From the NCBI RefSeq assembly GCF_907164915.1, contig NW_025919457.1:1-64000 (forward strand): a stretch of 64,000 bases of DNA. The letters run 5' to 3'. The stretch is from Impatiens glandulifera (taxonomy: Eukaryota; Streptophyta; Magnoliopsida; Ericales; Balsaminaceae). Positions 1 through 12,899 of the stretch are shown here, piece by piece (positions within the stretch are counted from its first letter, which is position 1; each line of letters begins with the position of its first letter). Made by a program: the position numbers and the translations under genes. Below the pieces are notes generated by a model. It searched no databases. It had not been told where the DNA came from and saw only the letters and a list, made by a program, of their open reading frames with translations.

Positions 1-419
1 TCAAACAATTGATCATCATAAACTAGAGGATCTCAATAAAACAATACATCAATCAATAGTTAATTTGATACAATAAGCTAAATGAATTTCCTTACGATTC
101 TTTTTGAACCGTATGCACCATAGGGAGCAAGACAGAAAAGAAATACTAGAACTCGGAATTTCGCGCCACAAAATGAATAAAAAAAGACGTTTCCAATACC
201 GTACTCTCACAGGGAAGACATCCAAACACAATTGGAATGGAAAGTACTTGATAAAAAAAAAAAGCAAGGCAACATAATTCCTGTCCAGAACAATAAAATG
301 AGACAAACTAGAGTACCATTGTGTAATGAAAAAAAAAAGACTGATAAACAACAAGGAAAAGGGAAAATAAACTGAAATTGGTGTTCCAACTATATAATTG
401 CTCTAATAATAATACCCTA
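1..419. other. 3' flank of RAD23, no other gene
   Basis: AT-rich sequence downstream of the minus-strand RAD23 stop codon. It presumably contains the 3' UTR. I could not identify a clear polyadenylation signal, and the short open frames here have no coding character. Confidence 0.5.
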
Positions 420-3400
420 CTATTCTTCGAACTCGTGCATGTGATCCAAAAGGTAGTTGGCAGCAAGTTCTTCATTCTTGTTGCACGCAAAGAACACCTG
501 CAATACTAGTGCCCTTTCAAACCCCATCGCTTCAAGCTGCATAGAAGAACAACAATAGCACATGATAAAAAAATTATTCATATAAAATGAAACCCTACAT
601 CAAACAAGCTCTAGATCTTCGAAGACTTTATTACTTACGCGATCGATGGCTTGACGTTCCTCAGGAGTCACTGTTACAGCTGGTGGCACTGCTCCTAAAT
701 CCGGATGACTCCTTGTGTTCCTAATAATAATTCATTTCAACACACACAAAAAAAAATAACAATTTGAAATTCAGCAAATAAGCAAGCAACAACACAATAT
801 ACATCTTACTTACCCATCCGTTCCACCACCTCCTCCTCCAACAGGTTCGTTGATCAGACGAAGAAAATCAGACTGATGCTCCTGTATAAGTCTCATCAGA
901 TTAGGATTTTGCTTCCCTAGCTCTTGAAGCATTGGCTGTCATCAACAAAAAGTAATACACACACCACCCATTAGGAGTTACTGATAAAAAAAAATGCAAT
1001 ACTCCAAAGAGATAGATAATAATCAAAACCTGTAAAATTTGTGGATTAGACTGCACCATGGATCTTAATGCTTGAAACTGATACAGCCAGAATATATTCC
1101 AAACGTCAGGTTTAGCAAGTGCACAAAAAGGAGAAGAAGAAAGATGAAACTTGGAGCTAGTTTGATGGAAAAAACCTTGATGAAAAAGTGGACTAAATAT
1201 CATTTGTATATAATAATTAAAATTTAAAAAAAAAAAAAATTAAGGGTAAGGGTAATTTGGTATTTTTAGTTGATGATTTGATCGATGAAGTGATTGATGA
1301 TGGGATAAAAGGTTATTTGAATAAGCAGGTGTTTATATTCAAATACCCCCATTCGATGTAGGTTATGAAAATTCAGGTTATTTGAGTAACAGCACATTGA
1401 AGAGTATAAATCTATAATGAATATATATATATATATATATACACTGTATATAGGTTATTTTGGTGGATGAAAAACATACTTGTTGACTATTACGTAGAAA
1501 GTCCAGTGTGCCCGCACCAGCAGTGTTGGAGCCCATGCTTGGCAGACCCTAATAATGCAAAGAACATACCAGTGATCATGCATTGAACAAATAGGATGAC
1601 AATGAAAAGTGATAAACTACCTGAGGGAACAAGTCTAATGGATTCGCATTAGGTCCACTAGAAGTAAGAGCTGCAGGTACTGTAAGTTGTTCTGCTTGAG
1701 GCTGAGCTGGAGGGATCACACTTCCTAGAGCTGGAGCTGGAGCCACAGGAGCGACATCAGGAATTCCCTACAGATACCAAATTTTGCTTTTTGAATGATT
1801 TTCACATAACCAATTTAAATCTACACTAAATAACATCTGCATCCCACCACATGGCCCCCACTTCAATCAAACCTGAGACATCAACCTCTTAATTCAACAC
1901 TCTTATCACTTGAACTACCTTGAGTGGGTAAGAAAATAATGAAATATATGAGTATAAAAGTAACTCCAACCTCAATATACTTGGGTTATTTGAATAACCA
2001 AGTGGTAATTTCAAAATAACTTTGCTTAATGTAGGTTATTGAAAATTGAATATTTGGGTTATAAATATATAATGAAAAATTATTATCATTGTTTAGAAAT
2101 AGAGGGTATTTTGGTTGATGAGTTGAATGAGGTGATTTATTGGATAATGGGTTATTTGAAATTAACCTCAAATAACCCATATCAAACACGACCGTAGTTA
2201 TTGGCAACAAACAGACAACATGAATTGAAAAACCATATTATGGATAAAAAACAAGACAGACTTAGTGAGAAGTTATAAAATGTGAATATTATTTGGCGGA
2301 GTATAAACTTACACTGTACAAATATTCAATAGCTCTCTCTGGGTTATTAAAAGCAGCACGAAGAGCTCGAAGAACAGTCTCCCTATCCCAAGTACCTCCA
2401 CCCATGTCCAGAATTTGTTGAATTGTTCCCTCAAGATTAGTCCCAGCAACTAGATTTGAAGCTGCTTGACCATAGACATCAGACTCTGACCTGATTCAAC
2501 ATGCTAAAAATTTTTATTAATAGAACAATTTAGGATTTTGCAAAAAATTAGTCTTCAGAATATAGAAGATGAGGCTAATTGAAGGAACAATACCCTGCAG
2601 TAACCAATGTAGCAGGAGCTGCTGCTGCTGCTGCTGGGGCAGGACTTGAACTACAGAGCAGAAACGACGCATGAGGCCAAAAATAGAAATGCAGAAAAAG
2701 ATTTATTCACTAAAGCATCCCATGCAAGAATCAACAAAACTGACTGAAACGTTCCCCCAAAAAAAAGCTGATTGAAACTCACGCTGTTGAGGATGCTGTA
2801 GGAGGTTGAGGGGCTGCAGGAGGCACTGGAGCACTTGTCTGTGGTGCCTACAAGTAGGATAAGATTTTTCTATTACTTCTCATTTTTGTACTTGTCTGAA
2901 TACTTATTGTCTCAATTCTCTTCTATTCAGGAGGCAAGCTATATTGGAGTATTGCAAACACAAAGTAAAAATGAGGCAAAATAGAAGTGGATAATGAACA
3001 ATAGTATCAAGGGCAGAATAGTCCATCAGCAAAATTTTTGATCATGCTGCTTAAACTGAATGAAACTGTGCTTAAAAGTCTAGAGACGGGCTTACAAAAC
3101 TTCAAATTATCAACATGGCCAATATACATTTAGCACACTTTCAGCACTTCAAGCTTCTTACTAAAACTGCTCTAAACAAAAAAAACGTGTACTGACCTTA
3201 ATTGTGGGTGCAGTGGTTAGTGCAGAACTTTCAGCTGTTGGGGTCTTGGTCTGATAATAGATGTTATAAAAAAAACAATTACTTAACTAGCACCAAAAGA
3301 TGACAAATTGTCATTTAATACAGAGAAAGAGAAAAACATATATGAAAACATACATATTTAATAACTATTCAATAAAAGTATGAAACAAAGATAATATTTA

Positions 3401-4633
3401 CCTTGGAAAGCATGACGACAACAAAACTGTTTTCAGCAACTTGGTTTTCTTCCAAGGTTGTTCCATCCTTGAGAACCTTCCCTTGATGAATAAGCATCTG
3501 TTGTGCAGCAGGATATACACCTGCTCCTTGGACAGATTCTATGCTTTTCTTAACATCAGCAATCTAGAAAAGCAGTTTATCAACACAAGATGAGAAGACA
3601 AAACAACAATAAGCTACAGAAAAATTTAAAAACAAAAAAAAAACCTAAAAACTATATAAGGATCAACGTAAAAACAAGCTTCACAGAAATTGAAAACATA
3701 CAGGTTAGATGGCTTTTCCACAGGTTTTCAGTTACACACACGAATACAGAAATTAAGTCGTAATGAGCTCACATAAAGCACGAACACATATTAAGGAAAA
3801 ATTAAGAGGCCAATATAATGGAGCATAAAAATAGAAGTTTCAGCACTTGATTCCTCGAACTTATACATCACTTCTAATGATTGAAGCACACCAAATTTAT
3901 ACCAAATAGAAGCTCTTCGATTATGTTATCTTTTTAAATTCTGAATACTATAGGAGACAATGTTAACTAGATTCCTTCAATCTAAAAAAAACTCAAAATT
4001 GAATACTTATACTTTCGTGTTCAAATCGAACATAATAAGGAATTATCCCTATCATTTACTTAATAACCTGTTATGGATTATTATCTTATCACTACAATTA
4101 ATAGTCATTATTAGTGTTCCTCCTCGCATTCCCGACGATCTTGCGAATCTTAATAACATTACATGCATTGAGTAAATTATATCTCCAAAGTAAGCATCTA
4201 TCCAAAAACCCTAAATCTTGCATGAAAGGTTGGAAGACATTCACTAGCTGATAGAAAACATGAATACCTAACAAACTCAAGAAACGTCTTAAACTAGGTA
4301 ATTGATAGTATATCAGTCAATAAGGAATATGAAACCAATGTAAAAAATTGCACTTCAATTGTCCAAAAAGCCAACCAAACAGCTCTAAATCGACTCTTAA
4401 CTTTAGATTCATAGTTAATCAAGTTCACGAAATTCGTAAACAGATAAAAATTCCATTACTCCATTATGTTTCAATACCACGACGCATGAAAAACACCACA
4501 AGTAAAACCCTAGCAGATGCAAAAATAGCACAAATGTTAATCAAAAAAAGGAAGAAGATATGATTACCTTATCTTCAGGCTTAACTTCAACTTCAAAGTG
4601 AGTTCCCTTCAAAGTTTTTACAAAAATCTTCAT
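420..4633 (-). CDS. RAD23: Ubiquitin receptor / UV excision repair protein RAD23
   Basis: Twelve exons join in frame to a 388-residue protein: 4568-4633, 3402-3563, 3197-3250, 2783-2847, 2594-2650, 2313-2490, 1621-1767, 1480-1548, 1030-1077, 814-935, 639-720, 420-536. Every junction has GT-AG introns. The ATG opens the ubiquitin-like domain ([17 protein letters not shown], residues 1 to about 76, running to the FVVVMLSK end). A Pro/Ala/Thr linker follows, with an Ala run at about 121-127. UBA1 lies at about 148-192 ([12 protein letters not shown]), the XPC-binding STI1-like domain at about 255-315 ([29 protein letters not shown]), and UBA2 at about 343-385 (ERQAIDRLEAMGF). Proteins of this family carry ubiquitinated cargo to the proteasome through UBL and UBA domains and stabilise XPC/RAD4 in nucleotide excision repair. 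Length and domain order match plant RAD23 proteins (about 370-420 residues), with nothing missing. Which Arabidopsis paralogue (A-D) it corresponds to was not resolved. Confidence 0.95.
1235..1478. repeat. Intronic repeat, relative of the 1980-2192 element
   Basis: Part of the RAD23 intron between exons 8 and 9. It shares phrases with 1980-2192: a 'ggttatttga' motif, 'aatgtaggttat', 'taatgaatat/aatgaaaaat' and a 'ttttggtt/gttgatga' stretch. An (AT)10-like tract lies at about 1420-1441. It looks like a decayed copy of the same small inverted-repeat element. Confidence 0.4.
1980..2192. repeat. MITE-like element with GGGTTATTTGA inverted repeats in a RAD23 intron
   Basis: An 11-bp perfect inverted repeat, gggttatttga at 2149-2159 and tcaaataaccc at 2168-2178, has an 8-nt spacer. 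A near-palindrome gggttatttgaataacc is at 1983-1999. The end reads 'atcaaacacgacc', like other elements in this window that end in an ATCAAACAAG-type motif. No target duplication was identified, so the boundaries are approximate. Confidence 0.45.
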
Positions 4634-4834
4634 TACTCAACTCTATGTTCGATCTCCGATCCGTTTCAGTAGAGCGGAGCTCCGATCCTTCTTAGTTTAT
4701 ACCGTAGATGATGATGAAGAATCCAGAGAGAGAGAGCAAAAGGAAGAAGAGAGAGAAAATTCGGAAAGCAAGAATCGCCTAAGCTTTAACTCAAGAATTA
4801 GGGAACAAGATATGTCAAATAAACCTTGCCCTCA
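4634..4834 (-). promoter_or_regulatory. 5' leader and proximal promoter of RAD23
   Basis: On the gene strand this is a CT-rich leader: GAGA tracts at 4722-4735 and 4748-4758 read as CTCTCT on the minus strand. Such pyrimidine-rich leaders are common around plant core promoters. No clear TATA box was identified, and the transcription start is not defined. Confidence 0.5.
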
Positions 4835-5399
4835 AAACGGCGCCGTAATGGGTTTAAGATAAATTAGTTGATTTTTAATTTATAATCTCATTAAACATGT
4901 TATATTATTTTAAATATGATGATATTTTCAATAATTTAATTGAATTAAATTTAAAATGAGTTAATAAACTCATCAATAATTTAAGTATATTGTATTTTTT
5001 TAACCCTAGGAAAAGATAATTTAAGATTTTTTTTCCAAAAATTAAACCCTTAAAATAATTCATTTGTTCCAAACCTCAACATTCTTACCTTTATGTCATT
5101 GTATTTGGTTATTTAAATAACCTGGTAAAAATCTGAAAGGTTTATCATACACTCTGGTCTTTGAGTTAATCTTAATAAGTTATACATTTTTTTTTCAAAT
5201 TATGTTTCGAATAAAAAATGATAAGGTTAACAAATATGTTGGGGTTCGGAATTTGTGATCTTCCGTCAACACAAGAATGTCATTAGGTGTTAAATTGCGA
5301 TCCAATGTCTCTTGAGACCCGATTATCACTAGAATGAAATGTAAATTGTCTAAATGGAAAAGTAAAAAAAAATAATCTCAATAAGGGGTCGACTAATCC
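4835..5399. other. AT-rich intergenic DNA
   Basis: No gene seen. The palindrome ggttatttaaataacc at about 5107-5122 resembles the hairpin motif in the RAD23 introns and may be a MITE relic. Confidence 0.4.
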
Positions 5400-6720
5400 T
5401 CATTAAGAGTGTGTTGTCATTTATGTTCACAAATATGATGTCGTTATTCATTCTCCCCAAGAGTGTGCCGGTGAAAATGGAGAGAATAATGTGTAAATTT
5501 CTATGAGAATCTTCTAACTCATCGTTTTGTCATATAGTTAGTTGAGATAATGTTAAATATTTTAAAAATTAAGTAGGTCTAGATATTTGAGATCTTATTT
5601 CTTTTAATAAATATTTTTTTTTATCAAAATGGTATAGTAGATTTGCAATGGAACTGTTTGAGCATCGATAATGAGATGTAAGTAGGGTAGTTATTGATCT
5701 AGTTGGTTAATCAAAATGTCTAATTATCTAGTGGGTGTAGCATTTGAAAGGGAATTTATCCTATGTGGAAAAGTTTTTGCGAGCAGTCTAGATTTATTGT
5801 GGGGGATGATTATTTTATTAGATTTTGGGACGACATTTAGTGTAGTGTCAAAAATCTAGCTACGACGTATCCTAAGCTTGTTTCCATTACTGTAGAAATA
5901 TCACAATTAAGGACATATTTGATCATCGGTCTAGTGGTTTCTCTAACCGAATTAGATATACAAGGAGATTAAACATGATGGAGACTTCGTCCCATAATAG
6001 AGTTTTACTTTTAGTAGGACGCAAACAAGTGTCACCGTCTGAACAAAACATTATGCGTTAAGAAAAATATGGATAATTTTCATGTGGGGCATTGTTACAA
6101 GTTGTTCGATAAGATGATTTCATATCATTTTTATTGGGAAAAACTTTGGGAGTCAAAGATTCCATCCAAGATCTCGTTCTTTGGATGGAGCGTTATTTAT
6201 GGTGAAATTCTAACAGATTATATGTGCATGAAAAAATGTGTATTATGACTAGTCGTATGTGTCAAGAAGATGTTGAATTGACAACTCACTTATTTTTACG
6301 TTATTGATGCTGACTAGTATTTGGAGCCTTCTAGGGAGTATTACTAGGATTTATTGGATGATGCCCGAGTTTGTAGATAGTTGCTAAGAAGTTTGGATTG
6401 ACACGACTGATATGACAAGTCTACATATTTGGGTTACCATCCCAATTATTCTTTGGTGGACTATATGGTTGAAAAGAAATCGTTGAGCTTTTAAGGATAG
6501 TAGTTATTCGATGAATATCATTCATAATACTATTATTATGATGGTTTCTGAAATTTGTTTAGGAAAGTCAGTAAAGTCTGTCGGGGAGTTAATCGTTCTT
6601 CTTGAAAATTTACGAGCTCGATAACTTATTAAGTATTATTTTTTATTTTTTTATTTGTTATTCTCATGTCAATTTTGTTCGTTATTTATAAACAATATTT
6701 TTTATTTATTTTTAATATAG
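5400..6720 (+). mobile_element. LINE (L1-type) 3'-end remnant, copy 1
   Basis: Broken reading frames match the end of plant L1 ORF2. A zf-RVT-like stretch around 6120-6300 reads WEKLWESKIPSKISFFGW, with HLFLRY shortly after. The C-terminal tail, WWTIWLKRNR then GKSVKSVGELIVLLEN, lies at about 6450-6610. In-frame stops show it is dead. It is the longest copy of a family repeated at 21.9, 29.2, 30.7, 41.1, 52.9, 54.4, 56.9 and 58.3 kb. All copies share the 3' end and differ in 5' extent, as expected for incompletely reverse-transcribed LINEs. Confidence 0.75.
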
Positions 6721-6726
6721 TGGACC

Positions 6727-6730
<4 letters not shown>

Positions 6731-6764
<34 letters not shown>
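6731..6764. repeat. (AT)n microsatellite
   Basis: Pure AT dinucleotide run directly after the 3' end of the LINE remnant. Confidence 0.9.
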
Positions 6765-6766
<2 letters not shown>

Positions 6767-6769
6767 GAT

Positions 6770-9700
6770 AAAAAAATAATAATTTTAAATAATAAATTAA
6801 ATGATATAATGGAAGAAAGGAAGAGTAATATGATATTTTTGGATTCGAATATTTCATAAGCTTTTTGTACTATTTCAGAAATCATTATAGGAATTTTTTT
6901 TTTCAAGCCAATCAAATGGTTCTGAGTTAAATATATTTCCTTAAAAGATTAGATAAACAAAGTTAGATTTTCATAGTAGAATTAATAAAAATATATTTTT
7001 ACAATCAAGTAAAATTCATATTCGAATCTACTCTAGAAAGGCTTAAAAAAAAATAATATACTTACGAATTTTTTTTATTAAAATTGATCTAAGTTGTAAT
7101 GAGTCGAGCTAACTATACGAAAATAATAACAATAAATTTATAGCGAGTTAATGGGCAAGCTACCCCTTCGGATGAGGTGAGCTAGGCGACCACAGCCTAG
7201 GGCCACACCTCCCGGGCACTCCAAAAAAAAATTAAAAATCTACTATAATCTTATATCATAAAAGATTTTTTTTTAGTTTTTTTAAATTTTTTTTTTAACT
7301 AATTAGACTATTATTTTTTAAATAAAAAATTATACTCCAAAAAGCTGGACTCAAATTAAGGGAATGTGGAGGATTATTGGATCAACAATATAATGGAAAT
7401 CAGTTGTGGACCTGTGTTTCAAACTAAAGCCCATTATTAATTTGGGCTATAGTTACTGCCTAAGAGGGATCCATCAGGATGATATTTTTTATTTCTAAGA
7501 ATTATAATTTAGTTTTAAAAACTTATATTCAATTATTATCAGAAAAATCTCCTAAATTGAAAGTGGGTTCTTTTTCATTGTTGGTATGATAATTTTTTAA
7601 TCAAAATCTTGTGTAAATATTATTTGTAGCTTAAATATTATTTGTTGGATAGTTACCTATCTACGTTATAATTGATTTTTTTTTTTATGTAAATATTATT
7701 TATGGATCATACTTTAAAATATTTTTTTCATTATTATGATTTTGGTGAACATAATAAATATAAATTTTAGAATTCTTAAAATATAACAAGCTCCTCATCA
7801 TTCTAATGGGTTGAATCAATAAAATTTATATATAAATTTTATTCCACATATATTTGTTGTTATTGCTGGTATGATTTGGTTATTACAAGTATCTCAATTT
7901 ATGAAGTACATTGTCTTTTTAGAGAATTTTAAGAGTTTGTGAAAATGTTGTATGGTTGTGGTAATATTGTTAATTAGGAATCCAAATTTCAAAATAAAGG
8001 TTGCCCAAACTACACTTCTTCAGTTATAACTAGGAAGAAAAACAAACTTATTCAAATCTCGACTAAGTAAAAAGATCGTTGGTTAGTCTTAACAAGCGTG
8101 AGTTGGTTTAAATATTTGAAAATTTAAACGAGCCAAGTTAGAGCTTTTAGATATTCGTCTCTCGTTGGCTCGCAAACATATTCATTTAAAGACTTGTTAA
8201 TGGGTGAGCGAATATATTCATTTAGATTTTTGTTTACGAGCTCTCCAACATGTTTATTTAAAAAGTTCGTTTAATATTAATTAATATATTAATATTTATT
8301 AAAAGTAATATTTAATAATTTAAGAAAAGGTGAATCTCTTCCCCTAACATGAATCATTCTTTTAAGTTGTAACGAGGTCTTTCACTGAAGTTGATCATAT
8401 ATACTAGTCGAATTCGTGTTCTAATATAAAAACTCTAATTGAGTTTGAGCCTAGCCTCGAAATTGACTTGACTCGTTTATAATAGTAGTCAAAATAATAA
8501 TTTAAATTGTCAACTATCACTAAATTAATGGCATAAATTTAATAATTAATGACAGTAGATATCTTATCAACTTTAATAAAACGATTTGTATTGTTACGAA
8601 CCTGAGTATATTACATCAATTAATTTATTAAAATATTTTTTTTATTTAAAATTATTATTTTTTATTCATTATATATTAACATTTTTTAAGTCCATTTCAC
8701 TTTAGATCTATAGAAATTCATCTATAAATGTATGAATTGAAAAAAAAAATATGTGAATCGATCTTACTTTTATTTATTTAAATTTATTTTTTATGGTGGT
8801 TAGCACGATTTCACCATTATGACGACATTAATCAAAACGTTTTTAACTTTAATCGAATTAGAGATATTTTTGGGACGCTATATAACTTATAATTGCTTAG
8901 GTTTTAAGTAACCAAACCGACAAGTAAAGATAAATGTTTTCAATATGACATTAGGATCCATACCTACCATTATGCTGCCTAACCTGTCCACATATGTAAT
9001 ATAATTGTTTGCCCTCACATTCGATTTCAATAAATAAATAAATAAATAAAATGTTATTATTGTTTCGAGAGTGATATTAGACATTTGAAGAGTCGGTCAG
9101 GATTTGTTCAAATTCCAGTAAATAATTTGAATTATTTAAAAAATAGTGATAGGTGATAATTTTAAATAAATGAAATATTTTTAATAAAAAAAAAATAAAA
9201 GGTATTAATTTATATAATGAAAAAATATAAAATATTTTAATAATCTGATAAATTAATTGAGAAATTTGTTGAAGAAACGAAGAAATGAATTTATATTGGA
9301 TTATGTTGAATAATTCAACCCGAAAAAACCCTAATAGTTAGTCATAGTCATAACCAACCCTAAAAAACTCTAATCTCTATATCATTTCAATTTTCTTTAC
9401 ATGACAAGATTAATACATAAAATGGAGAATCTCAAATATTAATAAATATTAGCTATAAAAACAAACCAATTAGACATCAAAATGCAATATTAATAATTAA
9501 GACTCCATGTGTTAGTTGCACATATAATTCAGTACCATATATTCTAATGTTTGACAACGACTTCAACCTGCCATTTCAATATTTTTAAGGAATTGATTAA
9601 TTAAAATATGAAAAATAGAGTTGTTATCTGTCTTCATTTTTTTCCTGATTTTCTGTGTGACTTGTTTGGGTATGCCTATTATAATGATGTTCACCAATGC

Positions 9701-9853
9701 TAGCTCCATATTTTCCTTTTAAAATTTTGCAAACACTGAGGATAAATATTTATTCTACACGAAGAGAGTACTAACACCATGCTACGTTATATGTCTATCT
9801 AGTTGGAAAGGAGTACATGTATTTTCAGTGATAGTATTCGACCGATGCGCATG
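6770..9853. other. AT-rich intergenic DNA with unclassified repeat relics
   Basis: No gene found. Two patches differ from the background. A GC-rich patch at 7145-7225 contains CTAGGCGACCACAGCCTAGG and may be the end of a decayed DNA transposon. The segment 8040-8480 is rich in GAGC/GCTCG motifs and resembles 63265-63500, so both may be relics of one element. Neither boundary can be placed. Confidence 0.35.
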
Positions 9854-10098
9854 ACATATCAACTTAGGACTGAGGTGGTTTAAGGCTACAAAAAAAAATA
9901 TGGTACACTAAAAATGTGATATAATCTCATAATTTTCTATTTTTTAAAATTTAATTCACTATTTATTTATATATTTCTAAAAAATAAACAAAAATCTATG
10001 TTGATTTAACCGTTAATTCATAATTTTCTAAAAAAATTCAGTTATACCCTAAATATTTTCAAGCTCATCCCAACGTTATTTTTGGATCCGTCCCTCCC
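9854..10098. mobile_element. Possible decayed hAT-type MITE
   Basis: The right end reads ggatccgtccctccct, like the terminus (AGGGACGGATCC on the other strand) of hAT MITEs such as the better-preserved one at 14658-14916. Near-matching 8-mers atgcgcat (9846-9853) and atgcgtat (10099-10106) could be a mutated target duplication. The left inverted repeat is not clear, so the assignment is tentative. Confidence 0.35.
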
Positions 10099-10109
10099 TA
10101 TGCGTATTT

Positions 10110-12150
10110 TGAATAGTGTTAACGTTTTCTAAAATTCGTTTAAGAAGCTTATTACGTAAGTTATGGAGTTCATCGTCCTTCCTAAAAATCTTCATAATCT
10201 CTTGATTTTTGTGATCTATTTTAAAAGAAACAAAAGAGGAAAAATAATTCAACATTATGAATAACAACTAACAAACCAGGTACGTTAAATCCATATTTGA
10301 AAGACCACCGACAAAGGTTTTATTAAGAAAAATAATACCCTTTCAATGACAAAGGAGTTCTCTTAAACCATATATCCCATGACAAGTGGTGCAATAATGT
10401 AGACTTGATTATCTTTAACCTAACCTAATTCTAATTTTCTTACTAGATAATTGTTTCAAATTAGAACTAGGTTACTAGATTTGGACAATTAGGATAGTCA
10501 CAATTAGACATAAGTGATTCACAAATAGTATATTCAGTTATATATGTCTTTCTTATTTGTGACTCATAGTATACAAGAAGTAACTAATTGTGATGTTAAC
10601 TAATCTTTTCTAAATCAAAAGGTGTCTTTTTGTGTACATAATTATGTGCAATATATTGACATTTATTAGCCTAGAAGTAACTTGTGTCTTGTTTGAGAGA
10701 GGTGGATTATTACCAAAGTTAACTTCTTTCAAAATTAATTTGATCAAATAAAGATTAATTAGTTAACAATCACATCTTCAATTTATTTTTCTCCTCAACC
10801 ATTATTTTTTAACCTCTATGATAATTTCAAGAGGTTTCGATTTCTATCTATCCGAGCAAACAAATCTTATACTTAGACATGGAAATGTTCTAATTTGCTA
10901 GTGATGTCTAGATGGGCCTCTTGTTTATCATCTTCATCATATCGTCAAGATGTTGAATTGTGACATCGTGTGTTCAAAATTAACTCACACTTGTATTTAT
11001 TTATGCTCCAACCTATTTACTCAGAGGTTAAGATTAGGTATCACACGATCGATAGTATATGATTCAAATTCACGACCTACATTATAAACAATAGCTCATA
11101 AGATCACCGAATAGAACGGAGGAACATAGACACCGCCTCATGACCCTATTGTCTCATTGTCATTTTGATGTCATCTATGAGGCAATATTGGAATGAGACA
11201 TCATGCCCGATTGGAATAGTTTATTTTATTGTTTAACAGTAAATAAGAATTGTGTTTTACTAATTATGTTTGATTTAAATGAGGACACAAAGATAAGTTA
11301 AATTCCCCTCTAAGCAAAAGGGGGACCGACCATCTATCTTGCTATAAAAGTTCATTTGCGTGTATTCTTCAAATACAATTAGTTGAACCATACTCAATTT
11401 CATATTAAAGAAAACGGTTAAACTATTATTTGGGACTTGAAGTTAGTTGTTTTTGATATATAAGACTTAACCTTTGAATCGTCTCATATAAAACTTTAAA
11501 CTTTAAAGCGTACCAAACTAAAGGGAGCCCCATATCCATAAATAAGAGTGTATATGATGAAGTCCATAAAATTTGAAAATTTGATGAAGTTCCACCTTGA
11601 GTGTCATGATACCATCCCATCTTCTCTACTAGCCTCATTTTGTACTTAATCTCCAAAGTAATATTAAAATTAAAATATTAAAAATTCGAGCTTTAAATAG
11701 CGCAATTGAAATTTTATACGATAAAAGTGCACAAATTCAAATTCAAATCTTAATATAATTAGTAGGTGTAACACCCATATAATTACTATTTCCTTTGTTA
11801 TAAATCTGTAGTAGGTGTGTCACCCATAGTTAAGAACCTTAAACTAATTAATTAGTTTGTTGTCTTGTAAGAGAATATCAACCAAGCTCAACATATAGCT
11901 TTTTTCAAAATAATAATTTAATTATTTTTTATTTAATAATTACTATTGTTTTTACATTATAAAAATATTTTTCATACAAAATTAATATGTATAATGACTT
12001 GTTAAATTAATTATTTAACAAATATTTAAAATATTAAAATAAAATATTTATATATTATTTTATGCCTTTGGTATTAATATTTTAAGACTATTAATTATTC
12101 CTATATATAACTAGCATCTATTTCAAGGTAAAAAAATATTACGGTAAAAA
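10110..12150. other. Intergenic DNA, nothing recognised
   Basis: AT-rich. The short open frames show no family signature or usable splice structure. The segment 10970-11220 is slightly less AT-rich but was not recognised. Confidence 0.4.
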
Positions 12151-12364
12151 TTTTATGGGCGGGTCAACCCAAGTATTCATTTACTCTCACATATAAACAA
12201 ATTAACCACAGCTCTTGATCCGATAATTCGGACACTTTAAAAATTAAGCATCATTATATATATATAGATTAGTTAGTTAAAAAGTTGAACTTATATTGTT
12301 AAAATGTCACACGTTTATCAAAGTTTATCAAATTTTGGGTTGAATTTAAAATATAAAGTGTTAT

Positions 12365-12419
12365 TAGTCTAGTTGGTTAAAAGGTTATACTTGTTTTTGT
12401 TAGGTTGCAAGTTCGAACC
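12365..12419 (+). promoter_or_regulatory. tRNA-like internal pol III promoter in tandem unit 1
   Basis: An A-box-like TAGTCTAGTTGG is at 12365-12376 and a B-box-like GTTCGAACC at 12411-12419. Spacing fits a type 2 RNA polymerase III promoter. The sequence does not fold into an obvious intact tRNA, so a tRNA-derived SINE head is the better reading. Confidence 0.5.
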
Positions 12420-12675
12420 ATACCTATAGTATTTTTAATTTTATTTTTAAACGTTTTAAGTTTATGGGCGGGTCAATCCACAATCCGACCCAAATATCTA
12501 TTTACTCTCACATATATTCAAATTAACCACAGCTCTCGACCCGACAATCTGGACATTTTAAAAATTAAGCATCATTATATATATATAGATTAGTTAGTTA
12601 AAAAGTTGAACTTATATTGTTAAAATGTCACGCGTTTATCAAATTTTGGGTTGAATTTAAAATATAAAGTGTTAT

Positions 12676-12730
12676 TAGCCTAGTTGGATAAAATGTTGTA
12701 CTTGATTTTGTTAGGTTGCAAGTTCGAACC
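12676..12730 (+). promoter_or_regulatory. tRNA-like internal pol III promoter in tandem unit 2
   Basis: TAGCCTAGTTGG at 12676-12687 and GTTCGAACC at 12722-12730, in the same arrangement as in unit 1. Both boxes are preserved although the sequence between them has drifted. Confidence 0.5.
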
Positions 12731-12899
12731 ATACCTATAGTATTTTTAATTTATTTTTAACCGTTTTAAGTTTATAGGCGGGTCAACCCATAATTCGACT
12801 CAAGTATCCATTTACTTTCACATACATCCAAATTAACCACAGCTCTCGACCCGGCAATCCAGACAATTTAAAAATTAAGCATCATTATATATATATAAC

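Larger units (their letters stand above)
12153..12899 (+). repeat. Tandem array, about 310-bp unit, 2.4 copies
   Basis: Three unit starts share ttat(g/a)ggcgggtcaa at 12153, 12462 and 12772, giving periods of 309 and 310 bp. Each unit continues with an 'attaaccacagctc' block and a 'gcatcattatatatatata' block. The first two also contain 'agtgttattag', a tRNA-like segment and 'gttaggttgcaagttcgaacc'. The third copy stops at the atatatata block. Units differ by scattered substitutions and a small indel (12318-12330 is absent from unit 2). Confidence 0.9.

Noticed and set aside
3960..4563. Plus-strand frames in RAD23 intron 1
   Set aside because: They lie inside a 1-kb intron of a minus-strand gene, with no homology seen.
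12365..12730. Functional tRNA genes in the tandem array
   Set aside because: A and B boxes are present, but no acceptor stem or anticodon arm could be drawn; a SINE-like head fits better.
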